NCBI RefSeq assembly: GCF_001580995.1
Contig: NZ_LHZU01000111.1
Span: 1-35,659, forward strand
Origin: Acetobacter senegalensis
GTDB lineage: Bacteria; Pseudomonadota; Alphaproteobacteria; Acetobacterales; Acetobacteraceae
Direction of reading: 5' to 3'
DNA: 35,659 nt
In this document: piece after piece, positions 1 through 9,300 of the stretch
Layout: every line of letters starts with the position of its first letter
Numbering within the stretch: position 1 is the first letter of the stretch
Program-made: the position numbers and the translations under genes
Notes under the pieces: generated by a model
Told to the model about the DNA's origin: nothing
The model's input: only the letters and a program-made list of their open reading frames with translations
The model's database searches: none

Positions 1-372
1 AATGTTAACTATTGTCCATGATCGCGCCCATCTTCACCCCAGCAAGACCCACACAGCCTCAGGAGCAGCCTTAGCCCTCAGCAGGTCGCCAAACACAGCC
101 TACGCAACACACGCTCTCTCAATCCACCACTCATGCCGCTAAGCACACCATACGCCGGAAGCACAAAGCCACTTCCGCACAACTTCCCCAGCCCAGCCCC
201 GAGGCCCCAGCACACTCACGCCACGGCAAGAGCACCCCAGGCAAGCAACACCACAACAACCACAGCCACACCTACGCCAGCCCTGAGCACACCAGGCGCA
301 GCAGCACGCACACACCACCTCACCCGCAAACACAACAATCACAGAAAACAGCCCCTCCAACCCCACAAACAA
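1..372. other. Gene-free, G- and T-poor region
   Basis: No convincing gene. From about 135 to 375 the plus strand is dominated by C and A, with few G or T. Open frames here translate to low-complexity Thr/Pro/Ala/His on plus or Cys/Gly/Val on minus and resemble no family. A C-rich, G-poor RNA is what Rho binds, so this could be a Rho-dependent termination zone for a plus-strand gene entering from the left. That role is inference from composition only. Confidence 0.4.
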
Positions 373-406
373 AGCAAAAAAAATCCCCGCAAAAAAAAAC
401 GGGGAT
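373..406 (-). terminator. Rho-independent terminator of gcd
   Basis: Read on the minus strand, a 7-bp stem ATCCCCG/CGGGGAT (400-406 with 383-389) encloses a T-rich loop and is followed at once by a run of T (382-375). It lies 24 bp past the gcd stop codon. The layout is a textbook intrinsic terminator. Confidence 0.8.
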
Positions 407-429
407 CTCTTTGTGTTCGGGCGAACCGC

Positions 430-2871
430 TTATTTGGCAGCAGCGTCATCCGGCAGAGTGTAGGCTATGATGTAATCTCCTACATCAGGAGAGTGGCTCA
501 TACCGCCAGCGGAGATGACCACATATTCCTTACCCGTTTTGGGAGAACGGAAAATGAGGGGTGCAGCGACAGCGCCAACCGGCAGACGTTCACGCCAAAC
601 TTCCTTGCCTGTGCCGGAATCCAGTGCACGCAGATAATAGTCCTGTGTGCCCGCAAAGAAGACCAGGCCAGAAGCGGTTGACGTGGGGCCACCCAGAGTA
701 GGCATACCCATGGGAACCGGCAGGTGGGTCTTGATACCCATCGGACCAAGATCCTGCGTTGTGCCCATGGGCACCTGCCACAGTATCTTTTTGCTATGCA
801 GATCAATGGCGCTCATGGTGCCAAAGGGAGGCGTATTACAGGGCACCTGCAGCGGAGATTGCAGAATATCAATCCGCACCCCGGCATAAGGGCCAGCCAC
901 CTGCGGACGAATGGTGCCCATGAAGCCCGGCACTTCGTCAGTGGAAACTTTATATTTTTTGGCCTCTTCACGGTTCACCAGCGTCATACGCAAGGGCATG
1001 CGCATATCGTTGACGAACATGATGCCGCGGGCTTCATCAATGGAGATACCGCCCCAGTTCATCCCGCCCAGCAGGCTGGGCCATTCAATATAGGGTTTTT
1101 CACCCGGCGGCGTGAACGGACCTTCATAAACCGAATCCTTGAACATGATCCGGCAGTAAAGCTGGTCAAACGTGCTGACACCCCACATGGAGCTTTCCGT
1201 CAGCGGATCCGCCCCGATGGTCGGCATACCAACAGAGAACGGCTGGGTGGGAGACAGATGCTCACCCTGCGCTGCAGGGGACGTTGGAACCTTCCGTTCC
1301 TGGACTTCGGTAACCGGCTTGCCGGTGCGGCGGTCAAGAACAAAGATATGTCCGGTCTTTGTGGTCTGAATCAGGGCAGGAATTTTTTCACCCTGAGCAT
1401 TGGTCACATCATACAGGACAGGCTGAGACGGCAGATCATAATCCCAGAGATCGTGATGGACTGTCTGGAAGACCCACTTTGTTTTGCCCGTAGAGGCATC
1501 AACTGCCACAACGGCTGCACCAAATTTTTCCTTGGCGACTGTCCGGTCTCCACCCCAGTAGTCAGGCGGGCCATTACCGGTAGGCAGGTAAACGAGGTTC
1601 AGCTCTTTATCATAAGTGGGTATGGTCCAGACATTGGGAGTCTCCAATGTGTAGGTCTGATCTTCGGGGGGAGCACCGGTATTTTCCGGGTCACCCACAT
1701 CCCAGGCCCAGACCAGAGAACCGTTACGCACATCATAAGCGCGCACGACACCTGAGGGTTCACCGTGAACAATGTCACGCACCCAGCCGCCAATCACAGC
1801 AACATGACCCATAACAACCGGAAGGGAGGTTGGGTGATAGCGTTTGCCACCTTCAACCGGGCCCATCTGCTTTTTAAGGTCAACCTCACCGTTTTCACCA
1901 AAGCCCGTACACTGAGCACCCGTATGAGCGTCCAGCGCGATGAAGCGGGCATCCACGGTCGAAACAAGGATACGCTGATGGCACATAGGCGCAGCGTCAT
2001 CTGCTGCCTTTTCCTCAGCCGTGAGGGTGGTGTCTTTCGCGGCATCATAATACCCAACACCACGGCATGTGACGTGTTCAGCAGTATGAGCCTTGGGGTC
2101 AAATTTCCAGATTTCTTTTCCGGTATCGGCTTCCAAGGCCGTGATCAGATTTTCCGGTGTGCAGGAATAGAGCACATTGCCAATCTGCTGCGGCGTGTTT
2201 TCATCCACCCCGGCACCCGGCCCATGTGTTCTTCTGCCCGTGTGGTAAACCCAGGCCACCTTCAACTTGCTGACGTTTGCCGGTGTGATCTGCGTGTAAG
2301 GGGCGTAACGGGTACCCTGAGCATTCCGCCCGTAGAACTCCCAGTCCTCAGGTGCCTCTGGCTTACCAGTTTGAGCCAGTTGAGGGTTTGCAGGAGATGC
2401 ATCCGGATTGCTGATCTGCCCATGAGGGAAAAAGGCTTCCACCAATGTCACCAGCAGGCACCCAACAATGCCCAGACCGCCAAAAACCGTACCCCGCTGA
2501 ACAGCTGACGGTGTTGCCGGAAAAGTCGCCACGGCCCACAAATTAAGGGCAAACAAAATGGCTGGCACAACCAGACGCGGCAAAAGCGCCCAGTATCCAA
2601 TTTCAGGCGTGTCACATAGTGCCCACACAAAGGTTGCTGCAAAAACAACACCTGAAACAATTAAGGTATAAGGATGCTTCAGGAAAACTAGGACTGCCAG
2701 TGCAATATAAGCCACCCCGGCCAGCAGGTAATAACTTGATCCACCCAGCGTTAGAAGCTGCACGCCACCGTAAGCAAGCGCCAGACCAGCTGCGAGGCTG
2801 ATAACAGAAAAAATGACACGATAAATGCCACCTAACGGAGAATGGTGATCTGCGGGTTGAACGCCACCCAT
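430..2871 (-). CDS. gcd: Membrane-bound PQQ-dependent dehydrogenase, glucose/quinate/shikimate family
   Basis: Quinoprotein that oxidises an aldose such as glucose to its lactone on the periplasmic face and passes electrons to ubiquinone. The 813-residue product matches the usual length of about 800. Roughly residues 15-140 hold about five membrane helices. After these comes an eight-bladed PQQ propeller beginning near WEFYGRNAQGTRYAPY. Hallmarks are HVTCRGV, HHDLWDYDLP with the catalytic Asp, TKTGHIFVLDRRTG with the conserved Lys, and the RIMFK and YEGPFTPP segments typical of Gcd. The start at 2871 is chosen over one 12 codons upstream because GGAG lies 7 nt before this ATG. It is followed by its own terminator and diverges from the porin gene. 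The family is firm; glucose as substrate is likely but not proven, since quinate and polyol relatives share these motifs. Confidence 0.9.
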   Translation of the reverse strand: MGGVQPADHHSPLGGIYRVIFSVISLAAGLALAYGGVQLLTLGGSSYYLLAGVAYIALAVLVFLKHPYTLIVSGVVFAATFVWALCDTPEIGYWALLPRLVVPAILFALNLWAVATFPATPSAVQRGTVFGGLGIVGCLLVTLVEAFFPHGQISNPDASPANPQLAQTGKPEAPEDWEFYGRNAQGTRYAPYTQITPANVSKLKVAWVYHTGRRTHGPGAGVDENTPQQIGNVLYSCTPENLITALEADTGKEIWKFDPKAHTAEHVTCRGVGYYDAAKDTTLTAEEKAADDAAPMCHQRILVSTVDARFIALDAHTGAQCTGFGENGEVDLKKQMGPVEGGKRYHPTSLPVVMGHVAVIGGWVRDIVHGEPSGVVRAYDVRNGSLVWAWDVGDPENTGAPPEDQTYTLETPNVWTIPTYDKELNLVYLPTGNGPPDYWGGDRTVAKEKFGAAVVAVDASTGKTKWVFQTVHHDLWDYDLPSQPVLYDVTNAQGEKIPALIQTTKTGHIFVLDRRTGKPVTEVQERKVPTSPAAQGEHLSPTQPFSVGMPTIGADPLTESSMWGVSTFDQLYCRIMFKDSVYEGPFTPPGEKPYIEWPSLLGGMNWGGISIDEARGIMFVNDMRMPLRMTLVNREEAKKYKVSTDEVPGFMGTIRPQVAGPYAGVRIDILQSPLQVPCNTPPFGTMSAIDLHSKKILWQVPMGTTQDLGPMGIKTHLPVPMGMPTLGGPTSTASGLVFFAGTQDYYLRALDSGTGKEVWRERLPVGAVAAPLIFRSPKTGKEYVVISAGGMSHSPDVGDYIIAYTLPDDAAAK

Positions 2872-3503
2872 GCTATCACTCCAATATTGAAATCGTCCTG
2901 ACAGCAAAGTGCCGGGCCGAGGTTACGATTAAATCCAGATACGCTGGTTTCTGATAAGAGATTTTTTCTCGAAAGTCGCTATTTCCTGCACAAACTTCCG
3001 CCACCTGTCGGCCTGGTATACACCTTTTGCAAATCAAGCAGAGGATCTTCCTTTTACGGAAAGACGGACTGCCCTCAAAGATGCATCCCGTGCACACAGG
3101 ATGACTGGCTTCTGTTACCGACGCGATGACTCTCCATCATTTTCCCAGAGGAATGGAAATTGCTCTGTGTCCAATATGTTTGATTGTGTCAAGGAAATGC
3201 AGCGTGAAATCTTCAGAAAAATGGCAAAACTTTATTAAAAAATGGTCAAATACCCCTATTCCTTTCCAGAAAACCATGCCGCACTGAACTCTGCGACCCG
3301 TTCCACGTGTAAGACTATTGCCATCGTGAAAGCCTTCCCTTGGTCTTCCCCACCCCCAACACCCATTAAAATCCCTTTCTCCAAGGGCGTTAAAAATCAC
3401 GTTCCGGTGAGAAAAAGTATCATTCCTCAGCACACTGCGATCAAGGGAGACCGTTTTCCTCCGCCACGAACAAACAATTAACCAATTGATAATATTATAT
3501 TTT

Positions 3504-3525
3504 TTATGAGAACGACTCGCATCAA
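3504..3525. promoter_or_regulatory. Candidate Fur-box operator
   Basis: Positions 3507-3521 read TGAGAACGACTCGCA, an inverted repeat of the form TGMGA-N5-TCKCA that resembles bacterial Fur sites. It sits beside TATAAT-like AT-rich DNA. No iron gene follows on either strand within the gap, so its target is unclear. It may be a relic of a lost iron-uptake gene or may act at a distance. Confidence 0.4.
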
Positions 3526-3876
3526 TAAATCTTGTTCTGTTTATGCCTATATAAAATAAATATGGAGAACTCATATTTCATATATTGGACATGGAACCTT
3601 TTTAGGTGCCTTAAAGAATGCATACACAGCAACGCTCAGAACTCGAGGCCCAGGTAATATGACTCACTCTTCCTTGATGATCTTCTTTGACTGGTCTGGA
3701 AAATCCTAGCCATTCATATTTAATATTTCCCTTTTTATATTTTACGTTTTTTTATTTTAATAGAATGGAAATCTGTTTTTGAGCAGATATTCCCGGCTGA
3801 TCAGCCACAACAATCAAAAAAATAAAAATCACTTCCAGCAGGAAGGATTACTATATCTGCGTTTATTTATGCAACT

Positions 3877-3882
3877 ATAATG
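3877..3882 (+). promoter_or_regulatory. Possible -10 element for the porin transcript
   Basis: A perfect TATAAT with no good -35 box at the normal distance. If used, the transcript would carry a leader of roughly 300 nt containing the three hairpins before the porin start codon. Inference only. Confidence 0.25.
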
Positions 3883-3951
3883 TAACAATATTGTGTTTTT
3901 TACTAGATATTTTTTTAAAGACTCTAAAAAGAAACATGCTATCTCATCGTG

Positions 3952-4093
3952 CCTTCTTTCAAATGAAAGAAGGTTCTCTTGGCGGAAGGCGGACCCTGAC
4001 TCGTCAGGGTCCGTTTAAAAAACTGTTGGAGTTAAACATGTATGATCTCATTTTCAGGAAAAATACGCGCGTATTTTTATTCCTGAGAGATCA
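3952..4093 (+). ncRNA. Three tandem hairpins in the putative oprB leader
   Basis: Hairpin 1 (3952-3973) has a perfect 9-bp stem CCTTCTTTC/GAAAGAAGG with an AAAT loop. Hairpin 2 (3990-4013) has a perfect 11-bp stem CGGACCCTGAC/GTCAGGGTCCG with a 2-nt loop as drawn, followed by TTTAAAA. Hairpin 3 (4043-4093) is longer and interrupted: TGATCTC/GAGATCA outside, TCAGGAA/TTCCTGA, then AAATACG/CGTATTT. They lie 112 bp or more upstream of the porin ATG in otherwise featureless AT-rich DNA. A structured leader, an attenuator or a separate small RNA would all fit. Hairpin 2 could also be a terminator. Confidence 0.4.
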
Positions 4094-4204
4094 CTGAATT
4101 ACAATTCCGAAAGGTTCTTTCTCCTTTAGTCCTATCTCCTATTTTCTCACGTTTTATCCGTACACCTTCTGGCCAGAGTGCCGAAACTTATCCGTGGTCA
4201 GATC

Positions 4205-5887
4205 ATGTATCGCAAACGCAGCAACAGACTCTCTAAACACAAAGCATGCTCTGTCATCTGGGGAATAACGCTTGCAGGGGGAGTGATGCTCACTGCCTCG
4301 TTCAGCATGGCGCATGCTGATGACGCGACCACAGCGCCAACGCCTCCTCCTAAAAATCCAGTTTATGTAGACGTTATTTCTGGAACACAGTCTAAGGATG
4401 ATCCCTCTCAACCTGATCCTCGTGTGCTTGTGCGTCCTAAAAACTCTCCTCTGCCTGCAAGCGGTGTCCCCATCGCACCCTGGCCGGGCCTGGCCACAAT
4501 GGTGGTTCCCAGTGTGGACGAATATCAAAGTTCAAAAACATTCCATAAAATGGAACTGGATGACCTGACAGGAAAAGAGGGCCTCTCCTGGCTTCTTCCA
4601 TCAGAACTGGATGCCCAACGCCGCACGGATATGGATGACCCCTATTATGTTCCCACAGCCGGAAGCGGGCATCTTATTCCACAGATCATGCCTTTCAGAG
4701 AAAGGCTTCAAAAAAAAGGCTTTGTATTCTCCTTTTCTTATAAAGGGGAGGCCATGGCCAACATTCACGGTGGCATGCAACGCGGCATGGATTACGTGCA
4801 TGAACTGACCCTGCAAATGAACTTTGATCTGGGGAAATTGGCTGGCTGGAACGGATGGTCCATTCATACGCTGCTTATGAACCGTGCTGGACGAGAAGTT
4901 TCACATGATCGCGTTGGAGAATATTACGTAAGCCTTATGGAAGTTTACGGTCTATCTGGCCATGTAGTGGCCCATCTTGTCGATTTTTATGCAGAGAAAA
5001 AGTTCCTCCAGAACCGTATGGACATCACGTTTGGCCGTATGTCCCTTACGCATGTTTTCGCGACGTCGCCCCTGATCTGTTCCTTTATGGTGACATGTTC
5101 AGCGCCTGTTGCCTTAAAAGTTGATCCTGGCTTTGCCGTTTATCCCAAAGCAACCTGGGGCAGCCGCGTACGCTTTCGTCCAACGCGTGATACGATGGTA
5201 CAATTAGGCGCCTACCAGGTTAGCCCTCTTTCCACCAACCCCAGCGGTTGGGCTTGGGGTAGCGAGAACACAACTGGATTAATGTTACCAATAGAGTTTA
5301 CCTGGCAACCCTTCCTGACGCGAAACCGTCTTCCTGGCCATTATGTTTTTGGTTATGCACACGACACCTCACGCTATCCGGACGTGCTTGGAACCTCTCC
5401 CGCAAACAAGGTCATAGCAACAGGCCGCCTTCATAGTGCGCCGATGGATATGTTCTGGTTTGAAGGCGATCAGATGATTTACCGGAAAGGGGGGCGTAAC
5501 CAGATGGCAGGCGGATACCTGATGGCGGGTTACATTCATAACACGCCCCATGTTTCCTCTATCTCGGATGAAGCCTATGGCGGGATTTCCTTTAATGGTG
5601 TCATCCCGTCGCGCCTGACGGACAGACTGGGTATTTTATACTCTTGGTATCATGTCAGTCATCGGAAGGAGCTTGGGCAAATGTACGCGCAGGATGCTGG
5701 CCTTTCCTTAGAGGCTCAGGTGTTGGCACCTCAAACTGACTCACATGTCATTGAAGCCTATTACGCCATTGATGCCGTTCCCGGTGTTCTGGTGCAGCCG
5801 GAATTTCAGTATATGATCCGCCCCGGAGAAACATCCCGCCGCCCAGATGCTGCGCTTGTGGGCTTGAAAGTCATTGCCAATTTGTGA
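4205..5887 (+). CDS. oprB: Carbohydrate-selective porin, OprB family
   Basis: Outer-membrane beta-barrel channel for sugars, 560 residues from the chosen start. Residues 1-38 form a signal peptide: a basic start (MYRKRSNR), a hydrophobic core and AHA before the mature DD. The mature part has an N-terminal Pro-rich linker, then the OprB barrel with alternating aromatic and glycine-rich strands, for example GFVFSFSYKGEAMANIHGG, LDGxx-like loops and the closing QPEFQYMIRPG segment typical of the family. The ATG at 4205 is preferred over a GTG at 4178 because it gives a compact signal peptide; neither has a strong ribosome site. It diverges from gcd across a long regulatory gap. Known OprB proteins admit glucose to the periplasm, where Gcd acts, so a joint role in sugar oxidation is a reasonable inference. 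Confidence 0.88.
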   Translation: MYRKRSNRLSKHKACSVIWGITLAGGVMLTASFSMAHADDATTAPTPPPKNPVYVDVISGTQSKDDPSQPDPRVLVRPKNSPLPASGVPIAPWPGLATMVVPSVDEYQSSKTFHKMELDDLTGKEGLSWLLPSELDAQRRTDMDDPYYVPTAGSGHLIPQIMPFRERLQKKGFVFSFSYKGEAMANIHGGMQRGMDYVHELTLQMNFDLGKLAGWNGWSIHTLLMNRAGREVSHDRVGEYYVSLMEVYGLSGHVVAHLVDFYAEKKFLQNRMDITFGRMSLTHVFATSPLICSFMVTCSAPVALKVDPGFAVYPKATWGSRVRFRPTRDTMVQLGAYQVSPLSTNPSGWAWGSENTTGLMLPIEFTWQPFLTRNRLPGHYVFGYAHDTSRYPDVLGTSPANKVIATGRLHSAPMDMFWFEGDQMIYRKGGRNQMAGGYLMAGYIHNTPHVSSISDEAYGGISFNGVIPSRLTDRLGILYSWYHVSHRKELGQMYAQDAGLSLEAQVLAPQTDSHVIEAYYAIDAVPGVLVQPEFQYMIRPGETSRRPDAALVGLKVIANL

Positions 5888-6253
5888 CCGCTCTTTACGA
5901 TCCGAAAATACCGCACCATCATCCATTTGGAAATTATCCACCGCGCGGCAAGATGGGGTGAGGGCTTCTTGCTCTCATCACGTATAAGCACCGACTTAAA
6001 AGCTGCTTGAAAACTCTATCAGGCCGATCCGATGGGCTGTTTATGGCTGAATACGTGATTTTTGGCCCGATAGCCACGCATCAAATCTCCAGGGGTGCCA
6101 GTCCTGCTTTAAGACCACGTAGAGGGTTCGAAAAACTCTCCGTTATAAATTGGCCGGTAACCCGAACTCGTTGATCTCTTTATAGAGAGAAAACTACGAA
6201 GGGGGTTTAGAACTCTCTTTCTCACAGCCCCTCCTCTTCCAACTATTCAAACG

Positions 6254-6263
6254 CCCCCCCCCT
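6254..6263 (+). repeat. Poly-C tract (C10)
   Basis: Ten consecutive C residues about 50 bp upstream of the -35 box of the glycosyltransferase promoter. Homopolymers of this length are prone to slippage. Its position is outside the promoter spacer, so any effect on expression would have to be indirect. Confidence 0.6.
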
Positions 6264-6314
6264 AAAACTGACCCGCGTTCTGATCCCGAACAAAATTTTT
6301 AACATTTGTCTAAA

Positions 6315-6343
6315 TTGACACTCAAATTCATTAACAATATCAT
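6315..6343 (+). promoter_or_regulatory. Sigma-70-type promoter of the glycosyltransferase gene
   Basis: A consensus -35 TTGACA (6315-6320), a 17-bp spacer and a -10 TATCAT (6338-6343) precede the gene. The expected start site near 6350 leaves a leader of only about 20 nt before the first ATG. This is the best promoter match in the window. Confidence 0.7.
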
Positions 6344-6369
6344 AAGCATATATTACCGCTTGTTAAGAT

Positions 6370-9300
6370 ATGCTTATGAATGAGAGTATGCAGATCCTTC
6401 CGCAATTTGTTTTGCGCGTGTTGCGATCTGTTCTTTATCCTCTGAAAAGTGATTTCCCTTTATTACGTGAGCTTTCTTTTGAAAGCGAGAAAGACAAAGA
6501 CTCCTTTCGTGCCATTTTATATCATTGTGAATACCTCCAACGCAGCCACCCGAGCGATGGCCGCATCACCATGGTTATTGGCTGCACACGGCTCTTATTG
6601 AATATTCCAACAGCGTCTGAAGCGCTTGAATTACTCAACACTCGTGCGCCGTCACGTGTCTGCGCTACTCTTTTATTATGTGTTCGGGCGCATTTCCAAA
6701 CTTGGTCCTTGGCCAAGGATGAACTCTCTAGGTATCTATCCCAGTACGTTCCTCTCCCCCATCCCGTCTTCAGCAGTCTGGCAAAAACCATTACGTGCCA
6801 TAATCAGTATGAAGGGTGGGCATCTCTTTCCTTGACTGGAAAGCTGGTGCTTACCGATTATACATCTCTTTCCACAAAAAATGTGAGCCTTATCATTGAT
6901 AAGGAAACGTTTTCTCTGGCTTCTTTGGTCTATGTAAGAGAAGGGCCCGAGATCAGAATAACGTTGCCTGAGAATTGGAAAACAGCGCGATCCATCACCT
7001 TGGAATCTCCTGACAGAAAATACATCGGCACTGTTTTTAATATAGACAATTTTCTCAAAATTGACGGCTTTGTTGAAGCCACAGAAACGTATCTCAAAGG
7101 CTGGGCTCGTTATCGTTCTGAACCAGAGCGGCCTGTGAAATTGCATATTACCGCGCAGTCCTCCAAAACGCACACTTCTGACCGTTCTACCCTTTACAGA
7201 CAAATCAAAGTAACAACTTGCCCAACAAAACTCTTTGACATCAAAAATCTTTCGGGAGAAGCATGCCTTCCCCCATTCTCCCATCCTCTGAACAACATTT
7301 CTTTTTCAGAAAAAATCTTGTCTGTCACAACAGAAACAGGTGTTCAATTATACGGCAGCCCCTTGCATTACAACATTTTAGCAGAACAAGCAGTTTTATA
7401 TGCGCATGCAAGCCGCGAAGCTTTCCCGGCACTGTATAAGAAAAGAGCAAACCCGTCCCAAAACAGCATCAGGAAAGTTGTTGTTATCATACCGGTCTAT
7501 AATGGATTTGAAACAACCCGCTTATGCCTGCAACAAGTCTTACGCCACAATCCCGACAACGCGCATGTTATTGTTATCAATGATGCCTCGCCAAATGAGG
7601 ATATAGTCCATTTTTTAAATAGTCTTCCAGAAAATGAGTATTTTTCCATTCTTCATAATGAGCGGAACCTCGGCTTTCCTGCTTCGGTCAATAAAGGAAT
7701 GCGTCAGAGAGAGGCGGGAGAGGATGTGATTCTTCTCAATAGCGATACGATTGTTTCAGAAAACTGGATTTCTCAACTTCAGAAAGCTGTTTATTCAAAG
7801 GAGAATATCGGCACGGCCACACCACTTTCAAACAATGCAACCATTTTCAGCTATCCGGATAAAGGCGGAAAAAATCCTTTTCCAACGATCGAGGAATGTG
7901 AAGAATTAAATCGTATCATGATGCAATCCTGGCAGGGAGAGCTTCCTGAGGTTCCCACCGCTCATGGATTTTGCATGTATATAAAATCTGAATGCCTGGA
8001 AAGCGTCGGGCTGTTCCGTGACGATATTTTTGCTCAGGGATATGGCGAAGAAAACGATTTTTCTCGCCGTGCCACAGCACTGGGCTGGCGACATGTTGCA
8101 TGTTTGGGAACATATGTCGGGCATGCAGAAAGTCAGTCCTTCAGCCACGTCAAAACGGATCTGATGGGCCGTAATCTTGGTATTATGAATGACGTTCACA
8201 AGGGATATGACCAGATTGTTCGAAACTGGCAGCTAAAAGACCCTTTGCTATTTTACAGACGAAGACTGGATCTGGCACGCTTTAGAAAACACTATGGTTT
8301 TCAGAAATCAGTTTTTCTTATCGCGCATGATCGTGAGGGTGGCATTTTACGGCATATTGGTCATCGCTCTATTGATTACGTAAAGTATGGCTATGTCTCA
8401 TTCACTCTAAAACCAGATCGACTGGAAAATGGGAAAAAGATCTGGCGTTTGGACAGCGTATTACAACAGCACTTTCCCAACCTGATCATCCCTCAAAGTC
8501 TTTCCGCTTTCCGCCATCTTGCAGAACATCTGAATTGCCAGAAAATCGAGATTCATAGCTATATTGGAAATGGCCTTGAAAACATTCTTCATCTAAGCCA
8601 GATCGGGCTTCCTTATGATGTCTATATTCACGATTATTCATGGTTCTGCCCCCAAATTACCCTGACACAGGACTCAGGCACTTATTGCGGTGAACCCAGT
8701 GAGACAGTCTGTCAGTCCTGCTTGAAGGAACGCGGAAGCAAGACTGGGGAATACAGCGCTATTCCTGTGTTACGCCAGAAGAGCGCTGCCATTCTGGAAC
8801 ATGCAGAGCAAGTTATTGCGCCTTCTCAAGATACGGCACAACGTCTGCGTCGCTACTTTAGCGCTCCGATAAACGTCATCCCATGGGAAATTTTACCAGA
8901 TTTACGGGAAATCACTTTCCCTGTCCTTCCAGCCTCCCAAAAACGGATTATCGGCATTTTAGGTGCCATCAGTACAGAAAAAGGATTTTACCAGATTTTG
9001 GCTCTTGCCAGATTTATCGCGCAAAACGCCTTCCCCATTGAATTTGTGTTAATTGGCTACAGTTGCAATGACAACGCACTTCTGGAAACAGGTGTCGTGA
9101 AAATAACCGGGAAATACAAAGAATTTGAAATAAAACACTTTATAGAGAAATTCAGGATCGACTGGTTTTTTCTTCCTTCCATCTGGCCAGAAACGTGGTC
9201 TTACGTGCTGACCCAACTATGGATGGTAGAAAAACCAGTGATTGTGTACGATATAGGAGCCCCAGCCGAACGTATTCGGCAGGCAGGCGGAGGCCTTATT

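Larger units (their letters stand above)
2872..4204. other. Long AT-rich intergenic region between gcd and the porin gene
   Basis: About 1.3 kb with no gene I can support. The longest frame, 3137-3574 minus, has no family resemblance and no clear ribosome site. The section from about 3480 to 4140 is strongly AT-rich. It holds a Fur-box-like site (3507-3521), a TATAAT (3877-3882) and three successive hairpins (3952-4093). A short frame 3619-3663 (plus) and another on the minus strand around 3250-3370 could be remnants of decayed genes, but I cannot name them. Confidence 0.5.
5888..6369. other. Intergenic region upstream of the glycosyltransferase
   Basis: No supported gene. Minus-strand frames running back from about 5991 into the porin 3' end have no recognisable domain; they might be transposase debris, but I cannot show it. 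The region holds a weak stem near 5960-5985 (GTGAGGGC pairing with GCTCTCA), a C10 run at 6254-6263 and the promoter at 6315-6343. Confidence 0.4.

Noticed and set aside
133..681. A 182-codon plus-strand frame across the gcd 3' end
   Set aside because: The first half is low complexity, the second is antisense to gcd, and it runs through the gcd terminator.
724..1755. A 343-codon open frame on the plus strand opposite gcd
   Set aside because: It is a shadow of the gcd reading frame: no family resemblance, no ribosome site, and gcd motifs are intact on the other strand.
3137..3574. A 145-codon minus-strand frame in the gcd-oprB gap
   Set aside because: No recognisable domain, atypical composition, and no convincing start. 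It covers the Fur-box-like site, which suggests regulatory rather than coding DNA.
3891..4097. A 68-codon frame spanning the three hairpins
   Set aside because: It would have to start at ATT, has no ribosome site, and its sequence is fully explained by the inverted repeats.
5806..5991. A short minus-strand frame at the porin 3' end, considered as transposase debris
   Set aside because: I could not match it to any transposase motif, and no terminal inverted repeats or target duplications are visible.
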